DNA of 12,589 bases from an uncultured Oscillospiraceae bacterium (GTDB lineage Bacteria; Bacillota; Clostridia; Oscillospirales; Acutalibacteraceae), in assembly GCA_910588415.1 (NCBI GenBank), contig CAJUPK010000066.1:1-12589 (forward strand), in the 5' to 3' direction. A program made the position numbers and the translations under genes. Positions 12,074 to 12,589 of this stretch are shown in pieces; position 1 is the first letter of the stretch, and each line of letters begins with the position of its first letter. The notes under the pieces were generated by a model. The model was not told the DNA's origin, did no database searches, and saw nothing but the letters and a program-made list of their open reading frames with translations.

Positions 12074-12535
12074 ATGTTGGAAGCTGGCATGAAAGCCCCG
12101 GTATTCACGCTGCCGGACAAGGACGGAAACATGGTCTCTCTGGAGGATTTTGCGGGCAGAAAGGTGGCGCTGTACTTTTACCCCCGGGACAACACCCCTG
12201 GCTGCACCCGGCAGGCCTGCGCCTTTGCCAAAGCCCACGGGGAGTTTGAAAGCTTGGGCGCAGTGGTGATTGGCATAAGCAAGGACTCGGCCGCCTCTCA
12301 CCAGAGATTTGCCGCCAAGAACGAGCTGCCCTTCCTTCTGCTCTCTGACCCGGAGCTGACCGCGATTCAGGCTTACGGCGTGTGGCAGGAGAAGAAAAAC
12401 TATGGCAAGGTGAGCATGGGGGTGGTGCGGTCCGCCTTTGTGATCGATGAGAACGGGGTGATTGAGAAGGTGATGCCCAAGGTGAAGCCGGATACCAACG
12501 CGGCGGACATTCTGGCCTATCTGCGGGGGGAGTGA
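12074..12535 (+). CDS. bcp: thioredoxin-dependent thiol peroxidase, Bcp-type peroxiredoxin
   Basis: This 153-aa atypical 2-Cys/1-Cys peroxiredoxin of the BCP/PrxQ subfamily has peroxidatic Cys44 in YPRDNTPGCT, resolving Cys49 five residues later, and conserved Arg119 in VVRSAFVID. It reduces hydrogen peroxide and organic hydroperoxides using thioredoxin. Start ATG 12074 follows AAAGGAGG at the end of yaaA; the longer frame from 11996 lies inside yaaA and is not used. Length matches the family. No terminator is visible in the 54 bases before the window ends. Confidence 0.97.
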   Translation: MLEAGMKAPVFTLPDKDGNMVSLEDFAGRKVALYFYPRDNTPGCTRQACAFAKAHGEFESLGAVVIGISKDSAASHQRFAAKNELPFLLLSDPELTAIQAYGVWQEKKNYGKVSMGVVRSAFVIDENGVIEKVMPKVKPDTNAADILAYLRGE

Positions 12536-12589
12536 CCGGGCCAAAACAATAGGGGAAGAGGAACAAAACCACAGGACAGCTGGCCTTCA

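Overview
The window (about 12.6 kb, GC-rich) looks like the chromosome of a Gram-positive, probably spore-forming gut Clostridium-class bacterium, most likely in the Oscillospirales. This rests on strong AGGAGG ribosome sites, LexA of the Bacillus/Clostridium type, a SpoIIQ-like forespore protein behind a sigma-F-like promoter, and GC-rich intergenic palindromes. No species can be named from the sequence alone.

Layout. (1) 1-2670, + strand: the 3' end of tex, a 69-aa fragment that looks like the N-terminus of a GNAT acetyltransferase, a MATE efflux pump, and a small MGMT-family DNA alkyl transferase overlapping the pump gene by ATGA. (2) 2671-3060: an imperfect 89-nt inverted repeat and a strong terminator shared by the convergent units. 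(3) 3061-5607, - strand: a compact phage-derived cassette reading small unknown protein, terminase small subunit, terminase large subunit, holin. All four frames are open, but there is no portal, capsid, tail, integrase or endolysin. (4) 5608-6454: a divergent control region. A consensus sigma-A promoter fires leftward into the cassette and two tandem promoters fire rightward. Two TTGACA-N3-TGYCAA palindromes overlap the -35 boxes. About 700 nt without a convincing gene follow, full of perfect short hairpins. (5) 6455-7171: an XRE/S24 repressor with an intact Ala-Gly cleavage site and Ser/Lys dyad, closed by an exceptionally long terminator. (6) 7293-8604: tetR and a flavodoxin gene behind a promoter that carries two operator-like palindromes. 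(7) 8703-9284, - strand: lexA. (8) 9285-10269: almost 1 kb without a gene, holding copies of a GGAGTTT...AAACTCC repeat unit, a 132-nt nested hairpin, a perfect 79-nt direct repeat, a possible small RNA with its own terminator, and a sigma-F-like promoter. (9) 10270-11076: a SpoIIQ-like LytM/M23 protein. (10) 11273-12535: an extended -10 promoter driving yaaA and bcp, a two-gene peroxide defence operon.

How it may fit together: the most interesting hypothesis is that the S24 repressor, which can probably cleave itself after DNA damage, controls the divergent operators and so links the SOS response to the terminase-holin cassette. The neighbouring lexA is the canonical SOS regulator. The second notable layer is a family of palindromic intergenic repeats whose internal hairpins vary in sequence but keep their pairing.
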